Of a stretch of 64,000 bases of DNA, positions 57,820 through 64,000 are shown piece after piece. The DNA comes from CAVQXR01 sp963717955. Lineage in GTDB: Bacteria; Actinomycetota; Thermoleophilia; Gaiellales; Gaiellaceae. The stretch lies in NCBI GenBank assembly GCA_963717955.1, contig CAVQXR010000001.1:496001-560000 (forward strand), in the 5' to 3' direction. Each line of letters starts with the position of its first letter. Position 1 is the first letter of the stretch. The translations under genes and the position numbers were made by a program. The notes beneath the pieces were generated by a model. The model had not been told where the DNA came from, searched no databases, and was given only the letters and a program-made list of their open reading frames with translations.

Positions 57820-58827
57820 TCAGCCGCCGATGTACGACATCTCGACCTTCTGCAGGCCCATCGTATGCGAGGAGCGGATCTCCGAGTAGCGGTCGTCGCG
57901 GCCGCGCCAGATCTCCGCGAGCGCGCCCGCCAGCTCGTCGTCGCTCGCCCCTCCCCGCACGAGGGCACGCAGGTCGCGGCCCCGGGTCGCGAACAGGCAC
58001 GTGTAGAGCTTCCCGTCGGCCGAGATTCGCGCCCGCGTGCAGTCCCTGCAGAATGCCTGCGTGACGGAGGCGATGACGCCGATCTCACCGCCGCCGTCCA
58101 GGTAGCGCCAGCGCTGCGCGACCTCGCCCCGGTAGGCCGGCTCGAGCGGCTCGACGGGAAGCTCGCCGGCGATCCGCTCGACGATCTCACGGGCGGGCAC
58201 GACGTCGGCGAGCCGCCAGCCGTTCGTCGCGCCGACGTCCATGAACTCGATGAAGCGGACGACGTGGCCGGTGCCGTGGAAGTGGCGCGCCATCGGCAGG
58301 ATCGCGTCGTCGTTGACACCGCGCTTGACGACCATGTTCACCTTGACGGGGGTGAGGCCGACCGCGGCCGCGGCGTCGATTCCCTCGAGGACGCGCGCGA
58401 CCGGGAATGCGACGTCGTTCATCGCCATGAACACGCCGTCGTCGAGCGAGTCGAGGCTCACCGTGATCCGGCGCAGGCCCGCCTCGGCGAGCGCCGCGGC
58501 CTTGGGGGGCAACAGCGCCCCGTTGGTCGTCAGCGTCAGGTCGAGACCGGGGATCCCGGAGAGCATGGCGACGAGGCGCTCGAGGTCCTTGCGGAGCAGC
58601 GGCTCGCCGCCGGTGAGGCGGATCTTCTCGACGCCGAGGCCCGCCGCGACGCGCGCCACCCGGGCGATCTCCTCGAACGTCAGCAGGAGCTCGCGGCCCA
58701 GGAACACGTGGTCGCGCCCGAAGACCGTCTTCGGCATGCAGTAGGTGCAGCGGAAGTTGCACCGGTCGGTGACCGAGATCCGCAGGTCGCGGAGCGGCCG
58801 TCCGAGCGTGTCGCGCGGTGCCTCCAC
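57820..58827 (-). CDS. moaA: GTP 3',8-cyclase MoaA (molybdopterin synthesis)
   Basis: 335 residues. Radical-SAM cluster Cys23, Cys27 and Cys30 in SVTDRCNFRCTYCMP; second cluster Cys in QAFCRDCTRARISADGKLYT and its following C; SAM-binding IRLTGGEPLLRKDL; the conserved C-terminal Gly-Gly (SYIGG). It turns GTP into 3',8-cyclo-GTP in the first step of molybdenum cofactor synthesis. GTG start with TACCCT seven bases upstream (leaderless). Other moa genes are absent from the window. Confidence 0.95.
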   Translation of the reverse strand: MEAPRDTLGRPLRDLRISVTDRCNFRCTYCMPKTVFGRDHVFLGRELLLTFEEIARVARVAAGLGVEKIRLTGGEPLLRKDLERLVAMLSGIPGLDLTLTTNGALLPPKAAALAEAGLRRITVSLDSLDDGVFMAMNDVAFPVARVLEGIDAAAAVGLTPVKVNMVVKRGVNDDAILPMARHFHGTGHVVRFIEFMDVGATNGWRLADVVPAREIVERIAGELPVEPLEPAYRGEVAQRWRYLDGGGEIGVIASVTQAFCRDCTRARISADGKLYTCLFATRGRDLRALVRGGASDDELAGALAEIWRGRDDRYSEIRSSHTMGLQKVEMSYIGG

Positions 58828-58834
58828 GATGTCA

Positions 58835-58840
58835 AGGGTA
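58835..58840 (-). promoter_or_regulatory. -10 box (TACCCT) for moaA
   Basis: On the minus strand TACCCT ends seven bases before GTG 58827; leaderless spacing. Confidence 0.5.
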
Positions 58841-58875
58841 CCCTCGCAGGGCCGGGCGGCGGTGTTCGAGCGCCG

Positions 58876-59796
58876 TCAGCCGGTGCCGGCGGTGAGCGCC
58901 GAGATCTCGCCCGCCCCGACCGAGAGCTCGCCGGCGGCGAGCGCCGGGGCGAGCTGCGCGGACGTCACCGAGCCGACGACGGCGAACGTCGGAAACGGAC
59001 GCGCGAGCACCCAGGCCAGCGCGACCGCCGCGACCGGCGTGCCGATCCGCGCGGCGAGCGCCCGGGCGCGCCGTCGCCGCTCGACGTTGTCCGGAGTGAG
59101 CCAGCACCGCTCGACCTCCTCGTCGCCGTCGGGGCGACCGGCGAAGAACCCGCGCGCCTGGGCCGACCATGCGAGCAGCGGAACCTGCCGGGCCTCGTGC
59201 CAGGCGGTGTCCGCCTGGAGGGAGCCGTCCCACACGGGACGGGCCATGTCGGCGAGCGAGAGCTGGTTCGAGACGAGCGAGAGATCCTGCCGGCCGTGGT
59301 CTACGGCATGGCGCCCGAACCCCTCGGCCCGCCGCGTCGACCAGTTGCTCACGCCGACCGCCGCCGCGCGTCCGCCACGGGCCTCGTCGTCCAGCGCGTC
59401 GACGAACTCGCCGACCGGGATCCGCTCGTCGTCGCGGTGCAGCACGAGGACGTCGACACGGTCGGTGCCGAGCCGCTCGAGGCTCTCCGCGAGCTGGCTG
59501 CCGACGGCCTCGGGCGTGCAAGCCGGCGTGTGCGCGACCTTGTGCAGCAGGACGACGTCGTCGCGCGCGCCCCGCGAGGCGAGCCAACGCCCGAGCAGGG
59601 ACTCGCTGCGCGCGCCGTAGTGAAAGCCGGCGTCGAAGGCCGTGATCCCGGCCTCGAGCGCGTCGTCCCAGAGCCGGAACCACGCCGAGGCAGGGAGGTC
59701 TGCTCCCGACAGCGTCACCTGTGCGGTCCCGAGCACGATCCGCGAGAGCGGCCGCGCGAGGCCCGGAAGGGTGCCGCTTCGCATGGGCCGGAGCAT
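58876..59796 (-). CDS. aldo/keto reductase family protein
   Basis: 306 residues, TIM barrel. Catalytic set Asp-Tyr-Lys-His seen in ITAFDAGFHYGARSESLLGR, VVLLHKVAH and VDVLVLHRDD, and GVSNWSTRRAEGFG. NADPH-binding tail: TPVAAVALAWVLARPFPTFA and VVGSVTSAQL. Substrate unknown. Two Met codons (59796, 59784) are possible starts. TTGACA is present at 59817-59822 on its strand but no matching -10 box. Confidence 0.88.
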   Translation of the reverse strand: MLRPMRSGTLPGLARPLSRIVLGTAQVTLSGADLPASAWFRLWDDALEAGITAFDAGFHYGARSESLLGRWLASRGARDDVVLLHKVAHTPACTPEAVGSQLAESLERLGTDRVDVLVLHRDDERIPVGEFVDALDDEARGGRAAAVGVSNWSTRRAEGFGRHAVDHGRQDLSLVSNQLSLADMARPVWDGSLQADTAWHEARQVPLLAWSAQARGFFAGRPDGDEEVERCWLTPDNVERRRRARALAARIGTPVAAVALAWVLARPFPTFAVVGSVTSAQLAPALAAGELSVGAGEISALTAGTG

Positions 59797-59874
59797 GCGC
59801 GGCGGGCGGGTGCACTGTCAAACCCGCCCGCCACGCCTCCGCCGTGGAGGAGACAGGGAATCCCCTGCAAGGAG

Positions 59875-59907
59875 AGAAAATCTGATATCCTGGGACTAAG
59901 ATTTTCT
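59875..59907. promoter_or_regulatory. inverted repeat in the dnaK promoter region
   Basis: AGAAAATCT (59875-59883) and AGATTTTCT (59899-59907) form a perfect 9-bp inverted repeat with 15 bases between, AT-rich against a GC-rich background, 30 bp before dnaK. TAAGAT at 59897-59902 may be the -10 box. The classic HspR site (CTTGAGT-N7-ACTCAAG) and CIRCE are not seen, so this is the best operator candidate for the HspR encoded downstream. Confidence 0.55.
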
Positions 59908-59936
59908 GCACACGAGCCTCAGGAGGCACAGCGAGC

Positions 59937-61844
59937 ATGGGCAAGACCATCGGAATCGACCTCGGGACCACGAACTCCGCGATAGCGGTGCTCGAGGGCG
60001 GTGAGCCGACCGTCATCCCGAACGCGGAGGGCGGCCGGACGACACCGTCGGTCGTCGCATTCACGAAGGACGGGCAGCGGCTCGTCGGCGCGTCCGCGAA
60101 GCGGCAGGCGGTCACGAACCCGAAGAACACCGTCTTCTCGATCAAGCGCTTCATGGGCCGCAAGTTCTCCGAGGTCTCCGAGGAGATGAAGATCGTCCCG
60201 TACGAGGTCGTCTCGGGGCCGAACGCCGACGTCCGCGTCCACGCGGGCGAGAAGGAGTACTCGCCGCCCGAGGTGTCGGCGATGATCCTCCAGAAGCTGA
60301 AGGCCGACGCCGAGGCCTATCTCGGGGAGCCGGTGACCGACGCCGTCGTCACGGTGCCCGCGTACTTCAACAACGCGCAGCGCGAGGCGACGAAGGACAG
60401 CGGGAAGATCGCCGGCCTCAACGTGCTCCGGATCATCAACGAGCCGACCGCCGCCGCGCTCGCCTACGGGCTGGACAAGGAGACGGATCAGACGATTCTC
60501 GTCTTCGATCTCGGCGGCGGCACGTTCGACGTCTCCGTGCTCGAGCTCGGCGAAGGCGTGTTCGAGGTGAAGTCGACGAACGGCGACAACCACCTCGGCG
60601 GCGACAACTTCGACAAGTCGATCGTCGACTGGATGATCGCGGAGTTCAAGCGGGAGCAGGGGATCGACCTGGGCGCGGACCCGATGGCGCTCCAGCGCCT
60701 GTACGAGGCCGCCGAGAAGGCGAAGATCGAGCTGTCCTCGACCACGTCGACGCAGATCAACCTCCCCTTCGTCACGGCGACCCCCGAGGGGCCGAAGCAC
60801 CTCGACCTGTCGCTCTCCCGCTCGAAGCTGAACGAGCTCACCCATGCCCTGATCGAGCGCACGGTCTCACCGACGATGCAGGCGCTCGAGGACGCCGGGC
60901 TGAAGGCCGGCGACATCGACTCGGTCGTGCTCGTCGGCGGGATGACCCGGATGCCCGCGGTGCAGGAGAAGGTCAAGGAGCTGATCGGCAGGGAGCCGCA
61001 CAAGGGCGTGAACCCCGACGAGGTCGTCGCCGTCGGCGCGGCGATCCAGGCGGGCGTGCTGAAGGGCGAGGTCAAGGACGTCCTCCTGCTCGACGTGACG
61101 CCGCTGTCGCTCGGTATCGAGACGAAGGGCGGCGTGTTCACGAAGCTGATCGACCGCAACACGACGATCCCGACGAAGAAGTCCGAGGTGTTCACGACCG
61201 CCGAGGACAACCAACCGTCGGTCGAGATCCACGTTCTGCAGGGCGAGTCCGAGATGGCCACCTTCAACAAGACCCTCGGCAAGTTCCAGCTCGTCGGGAT
61301 CCCGCCCGCCCCGCGCGGCGTGCCCCAGGTCGAGGTCGCGTTCGACATCGACGCGAACGGGATCATCAACGTCTCGGCCCGAGACCGCGGGACGGGGAAC
61401 CAGCAGCAGGTCCGGATCGAGGGCGGGTCCGGCCTCAAGGAGGACGAGGTCCAGCAGATGATGCAGGACGCGGCGGCGCACGCCGACGAGGCGCGCAGGA
61501 TGCGCGAGCTCGCCGAGGCGCGGAACCAGGCCGAAACGCTCCTGTACACGACCGAGAAGACGCTGAAGGACCATCGCGACGCGGTGGACGAGGAGACGGC
61601 GGCGACGATCGAGACGAGGCTCCAGGAGCTGAGAGAGGCGCTCGGCGCCGACGACGCCGGCGAGATCCGCGCGAAGTCGGACGCGCTCACGGAGGCGTCG
61701 CACCGGCTCGCGCAGGCCGTCTACGAGAGGGCGCAGGCAACGGCGGGAGGCGACGCGACGGGTGAGGGGGCCGGGCCCGGCGAGGACGAGGTGATCGAGG
61801 ACGCGGAGTACGAGGTCGTCGACGAGGAGGCGAAGTCCTCGTGA
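59937..61844 (+). CDS. dnaK: molecular chaperone DnaK (Hsp70)
   Basis: 635 residues. ATPase motifs GIDLGTTNSAIAVLEGG, VPAYFNNAQREATKDSGKIA, INEPTAAALAYGLDK and FDLGGGTFDVSVLELGEG, the linker DVLLLDVTPLSLGIETKGGV, and the substrate domain with EDNQPSVEIHVLQGE. The acidic tail ends EDEVIEDAEYEVVDEE. It binds unfolded proteins with DnaJ and GrpE. Shine-Dalgarno CAGGAGGCA. The stop overlaps the grpE GTG (GTGA). Confidence 0.98.
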   Translation: MGKTIGIDLGTTNSAIAVLEGGEPTVIPNAEGGRTTPSVVAFTKDGQRLVGASAKRQAVTNPKNTVFSIKRFMGRKFSEVSEEMKIVPYEVVSGPNADVRVHAGEKEYSPPEVSAMILQKLKADAEAYLGEPVTDAVVTVPAYFNNAQREATKDSGKIAGLNVLRIINEPTAAALAYGLDKETDQTILVFDLGGGTFDVSVLELGEGVFEVKSTNGDNHLGGDNFDKSIVDWMIAEFKREQGIDLGADPMALQRLYEAAEKAKIELSSTTSTQINLPFVTATPEGPKHLDLSLSRSKLNELTHALIERTVSPTMQALEDAGLKAGDIDSVVLVGGMTRMPAVQEKVKELIGREPHKGVNPDEVVAVGAAIQAGVLKGEVKDVLLLDVTPLSLGIETKGGVFTKLIDRNTTIPTKKSEVFTTAEDNQPSVEIHVLQGESEMATFNKTLGKFQLVGIPPAPRGVPQVEVAFDIDANGIINVSARDRGTGNQQQVRIEGGSGLKEDEVQQMMQDAAAHADEARRMRELAEARNQAETLLYTTEKTLKDHRDAVDEETAATIETRLQELREALGADDAGEIRAKSDALTEASHRLAQAVYERAQATAGGDATGEGAGPGEDEVIEDAEYEVVDEEAKSS

Positions 61845-62383
61845 CCGACCGGGTTCCGACGAAGGCCGAGCTGGCCGACCGCGTCACGGAGCTGGAGCTG
61901 CTCGCTGCGGAGTCCGAGCGCAGGCTCGAGGAGGCCGAGGCGAAGCGGGACGAGTACCTCGACGACCTGCGCCGGGTCGCGGCCGAGTTCGACAACTACC
62001 GCAAGCGGGCGGCGCGGGACCAGGAGAGCCTCGTGGCGCGGGCTCACGAGCGCCTGGTGAAGGAGCTCCTGCCGGTCGTCGACGACCTCGAGCGCGCGCT
62101 CGATGCGGCGGCCGACCACGCCGAGGCGAGGCTCGAAGAGGGGGTGCGTCTCGTCGAGCGCGAGCTGCGCCAGGCGCTGACGCGCGAGGGCCTCGAGGAG
62201 ATCGAGACCGCCGGCAGCTTCGACCCGCACGTGCACGAGGCCCTGCTCTCGCAGGCGTCCGACCACGACGACGGAACGATCCTCGAGGTCGTCCAGAAGG
62301 GCTACCGGCTCGGCGACCGCGTGCTGCGACCCGCCCGGGTCGTGATCGCCCGGGCCGCGACCGCGGCAGACGGAACCGAGTGA
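61841..62383 (+). CDS. grpE: nucleotide exchange factor GrpE
   Basis: 180 residues. A long N-terminal coiled-coil helix (ELLAAESERRLEEAEAKRDE) leads into YLDDLRRVAAEFDNYRKRAA and the C-terminal beta domain FDPHVHEALLSQASD, GTILEVVQKGYRLGDRVLRP. It releases ADP from DnaK. GTG start and stop both overlap neighbours by four bases. Confidence 0.96.
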   Translation: MTDRVPTKAELADRVTELELLAAESERRLEEAEAKRDEYLDDLRRVAAEFDNYRKRAARDQESLVARAHERLVKELLPVVDDLERALDAAADHAEARLEEGVRLVERELRQALTREGLEEIETAGSFDPHVHEALLSQASDHDDGTILEVVQKGYRLGDRVLRPARVVIARAATAADGTE

Positions 62384-63444
62384 GCGACTGGTACGACATC
62401 CTCGGCGTGCCCCGAACGGCCTCACAGGAGGAGATCAAGAAGGCCTACCGGAAGCTCGCCCGAACCCACCATCCCGACCGCAACCCGGACGACTCGCGGG
62501 CCGAGGAGCGCTTCAAGGAGATTTCCGCCGCGTACGACGTCCTCGGCGACGCGCAGAAGCGGGAGCAGTACGACCGGCTGGGGGCGGGGGTCGGTGGAGG
62601 CTTCGATCCGAGCCAGTTCGGCGATCTCACCGATCTCGGCGATCTGTTCGGCGGCCTCTTCGGAGGCGCCGGCGCCCGCGGGCGGGCGCGCGGGGCGCGT
62701 CGAGGCCGCGATCTGGAGGCGGTCGTGACACTCTCGTTCGAGGACTCGCTCGAAGGGGTGACCGCACGGGTGCCGGTCGAGATGGCCGTGCCGTGCGCGA
62801 CGTGCGGGGGCAATGGCGCGGCCACTGGCACCTCGCCCGTCATCTGTCCCGAGTGCCGGGGGCGAGGGATCGTCGCCCAGAGCCAGGGGATGTTCGCACT
62901 CTCGCAGCCGTGCCCGCGGTGCCACGGGAACGGCACCGTGATCGAGGACCCGTGCACGGCGTGCTCGGGCAGCGGACGCGAGACCGCACGGCGCAGCTTC
63001 CAGGTGAAGATCGCGGCGGGAGTGGCCGACGGGACACGGATCCGGCTCGCCGGGAAGGGCGAGCCGGGCATGAACGGGGGACCTCCGGGCGACCTCTACG
63101 TCATCGCGCGCGTCGCGCCGTCAGCGCTGTTCGAGCGCCGCGGCAACGACCTCTACCTCGACGTGCCCGTCACGTACGGCGAGGCGGCCCTCGGGGCGAA
63201 CGTGGAGATCCCGACCCCCGACGGCCCCGTCGCGCTGAAGGTGCCGGCCGGGTCGCAGGACGGCAGGCTGCTCCGCGTCCGGGACAAGGGCGTGCCGGTG
63301 CTGCGGGGATCGGGCCGCGGGGACCTGATCGCCAAGCTGCGCGTCACAGTCCCGCAGAAGCTGACGAAGGCCGAGCGTGAGGCGATCGAGGCGCTCCAGA
63401 AGGTCTCGCGCGAGAACCCGCGGGAGAGGGTGTTCGCACCGTGA
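62380..63444 (+). CDS. dnaJ: co-chaperone DnaJ
   Basis: 354 residues. J-domain YDILGVPRTASQEEIKKAYR with HPD in THHPDRNPDD; Gly/Phe-rich LFGGLFGGAGARGRARGA; four zinc-finger repeats CATCGGNG, CPECRGRG, CPRCHGNG and CTACSGSG; and the C-terminal substrate domains (KIAAGVADGTRIRLAGKGEP). Stimulates DnaK ATPase and delivers clients. GTG start in GTGA overlap with grpE. Confidence 0.97.
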   Translation: MSDWYDILGVPRTASQEEIKKAYRKLARTHHPDRNPDDSRAEERFKEISAAYDVLGDAQKREQYDRLGAGVGGGFDPSQFGDLTDLGDLFGGLFGGAGARGRARGARRGRDLEAVVTLSFEDSLEGVTARVPVEMAVPCATCGGNGAATGTSPVICPECRGRGIVAQSQGMFALSQPCPRCHGNGTVIEDPCTACSGSGRETARRSFQVKIAAGVADGTRIRLAGKGEPGMNGGPPGDLYVIARVAPSALFERRGNDLYLDVPVTYGEAALGANVEIPTPDGPVALKVPAGSQDGRLLRVRDKGVPVLRGSGRGDLIAKLRVTVPQKLTKAEREAIEALQKVSRENPRERVFAP

Positions 63445-63507
63445 GAGGGACGCGGAATGCGCCGGACCGGTCGGTGAGCCCGCACGCCGCCCGGTGGGGC
63501 CGAGCCG

Positions 63508-63888
63508 ATGGATGACAGGCCGCGGTACATGATCAGCGTCGCGGCCGAGATCGTCGGCGTGCACCCGCAGACGCTGCGCATCTACGAGACGCGCGGGCTC
63601 GTGCGCCCGCGTCGCACGCCGGGCAACACGCGCCTCTACTCGGAGCGCGACCTCGAGCGGCTGCGCTCGATCCAGCGGCTGACGAACGAGGTGGGGCTGA
63701 ACCTCGCTGGCGTCGAGCGCGTGCTCGCGCTCGAGGACGAGATCCAGCGGCTCCGAGGCCAGCTCGCCGCGCTGGAGCGCCAGATCCGCGACGACGTCGA
63801 GCAGGTGCATCGCCAGTACCGGCGGGAGATCGTCCTGTACCGGGATCCCGGCGGCTCGAGGCTGCCGGTTCCCAGAGCGTCGCGGTAG
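63508..63888 (+). CDS. hspR: heat-shock repressor HspR (MerR family)
   Basis: 126 residues. The winged-helix part MISVAAEIVGVHPQTLRIYE then TRGLVRPRRTPGNTRLYSER is the HspR signature; LNLAGVERVLALEDEIQRLR begins the dimer coiled coil. In actinobacteria HspR, helped by DnaK as co-repressor, shuts off dnaK and clpB; position between dnaJ and clpB agrees. The AGAAAATCT inverted repeat before dnaK is its candidate site. ATG 63508. Confidence 0.95.
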   Translation: MDDRPRYMISVAAEIVGVHPQTLRIYETRGLVRPRRTPGNTRLYSERDLERLRSIQRLTNEVGLNLAGVERVLALEDEIQRLRGQLAALERQIRDDVEQVHRQYRREIVLYRDPGGSRLPVPRASR

Positions 63889-63917
63889 TCGAGAGAACGG
63901 AAGGAACTACGGGAACG

Positions 63918-64000
63918 ATGGATTTCAGCAGGCTCACGATCAAGTCCCAGGAGGCGGTCGCGGCAGCGGCCGAGCTCGCCCGCCGGCGTGGCAACCCGGA
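63918..64000 (+). CDS. clpB: ATP-dependent disaggregase ClpB (N-terminus only; runs off window)
   Basis: The 27 visible codons read MDFSRLTIKSQEAVAAAAEL and then ARRRGNP, the start of the ClpB N-terminal (Clp-N) domain. ClpB works with DnaK/DnaJ/GrpE to rescue aggregates. It begins 29 bp after hspR and completes the actinobacterial dnaK-grpE-dnaJ-hspR-clpB order. Confidence 0.88.
   Translation, partial: MDFSRLTIKSQEAVAAAAELARRRGNP

Noticed and set aside
59820..59936. Classic HAIR (HspR) box or CIRCE element before dnaK
   Set aside because: Neither CTTGAGT-N7-ACTCAAG nor the TTAGCACTC repeat is present; only the AT-rich inverted repeat is.

Overview
The window reads as chromosomal DNA of a high-GC actinobacterium, probably a Thermoleophilia-like lineage (inference). 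Support comes from the dnaK-grpE-dnaJ-hspR-clpB order, an F420-dependent luciferase-like oxidoreductase, an inositol-phosphate/phosphatidylinositol-phosphate synthase block, an Eis-type acetyltransferase, heavy GTG start use, and many genes whose -10 box lies only 6-9 nt before the start codon (leaderless mRNAs). No rRNA or CRISPR array is visible; there is one tRNA.

Layout. 0-7 kb: C-terminal part of an ECF sigma factor, then a tightly overlapped set (glycosyltransferase, carboxylate-amine ligase, small protein, MTA phosphorylase), a K+-independent type H+-pyrophosphatase and a Lys/Ala-rich DUF1918 protein. 7-8.2 kb: leftward small genes (CMD-family, HAD, VanZ). 8.2-13.8 kb: a cobalamin riboswitch followed by six tightly packed or overlapping genes. 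These are two DUF4430 (transcobalamin beta-domain type) exported proteins, EcfT, a double ABC ATPase, an S component carrying one apparent frameshift, and a secreted terpenoid-cyclase-like alpha/alpha-barrel protein. This looks like a B12 uptake system in which the two halves of a transcobalamin are separate bacterial proteins, and it is the most interesting system here. 13.8-19.2 kb: CinA-like protein, a palindromic repeat element, PcrA helicase, Eis-like acetyltransferase, SDR, tRNA-Val. 19.2-22.4 kb: an eroded island beside the tRNA with an integrase tail, a secreted beta-barrel protein, small membrane proteins and a hydrolase remnant. 22.4-31.2 kb: unknown protein, adenylyl-cyclase/DUF1707 fusion, broken methyltransferase, secreted cupin, and a 1401-residue secreted CARDB-repeat protein.

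31-41 kb: leftward genes including a truncated antiporter, GT2/YdcF, SRPBCC, SufE, rhodanese, a PG-binding lipoprotein, two CtaG-like proteins and a cupredoxin-like lipoprotein cluster. Five of the seven apparent single-base frameshifts in the window lie between 32 and 39 kb. 41-54.7 kb: aminotransferase, LLM oxidoreductase, metallopeptidases, ornithine carbamoyltransferase, YjbQ, RlmD, UDG-like protein, a glycosyltransferase-PHP fusion, PiT/DUF47 phosphate transport and an EamA transporter. 54.7-57.8 kb: inositol lipid block in which the inositol-1-phosphate synthase reading frame carries two N-terminal ribbon-helix-helix domains and starts between two identical palindromes. 57.8-64 kb: MoaA, aldo/keto reductase, then the heat-shock operon running off the right edge.

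Functional themes are cofactor uptake (B12), inositol phospholipid synthesis, phosphate transport, protein quality control and copper/oxidase assembly. All coordinates were read by hand from the sequence; family names rest on recognised motifs and no database search was run.
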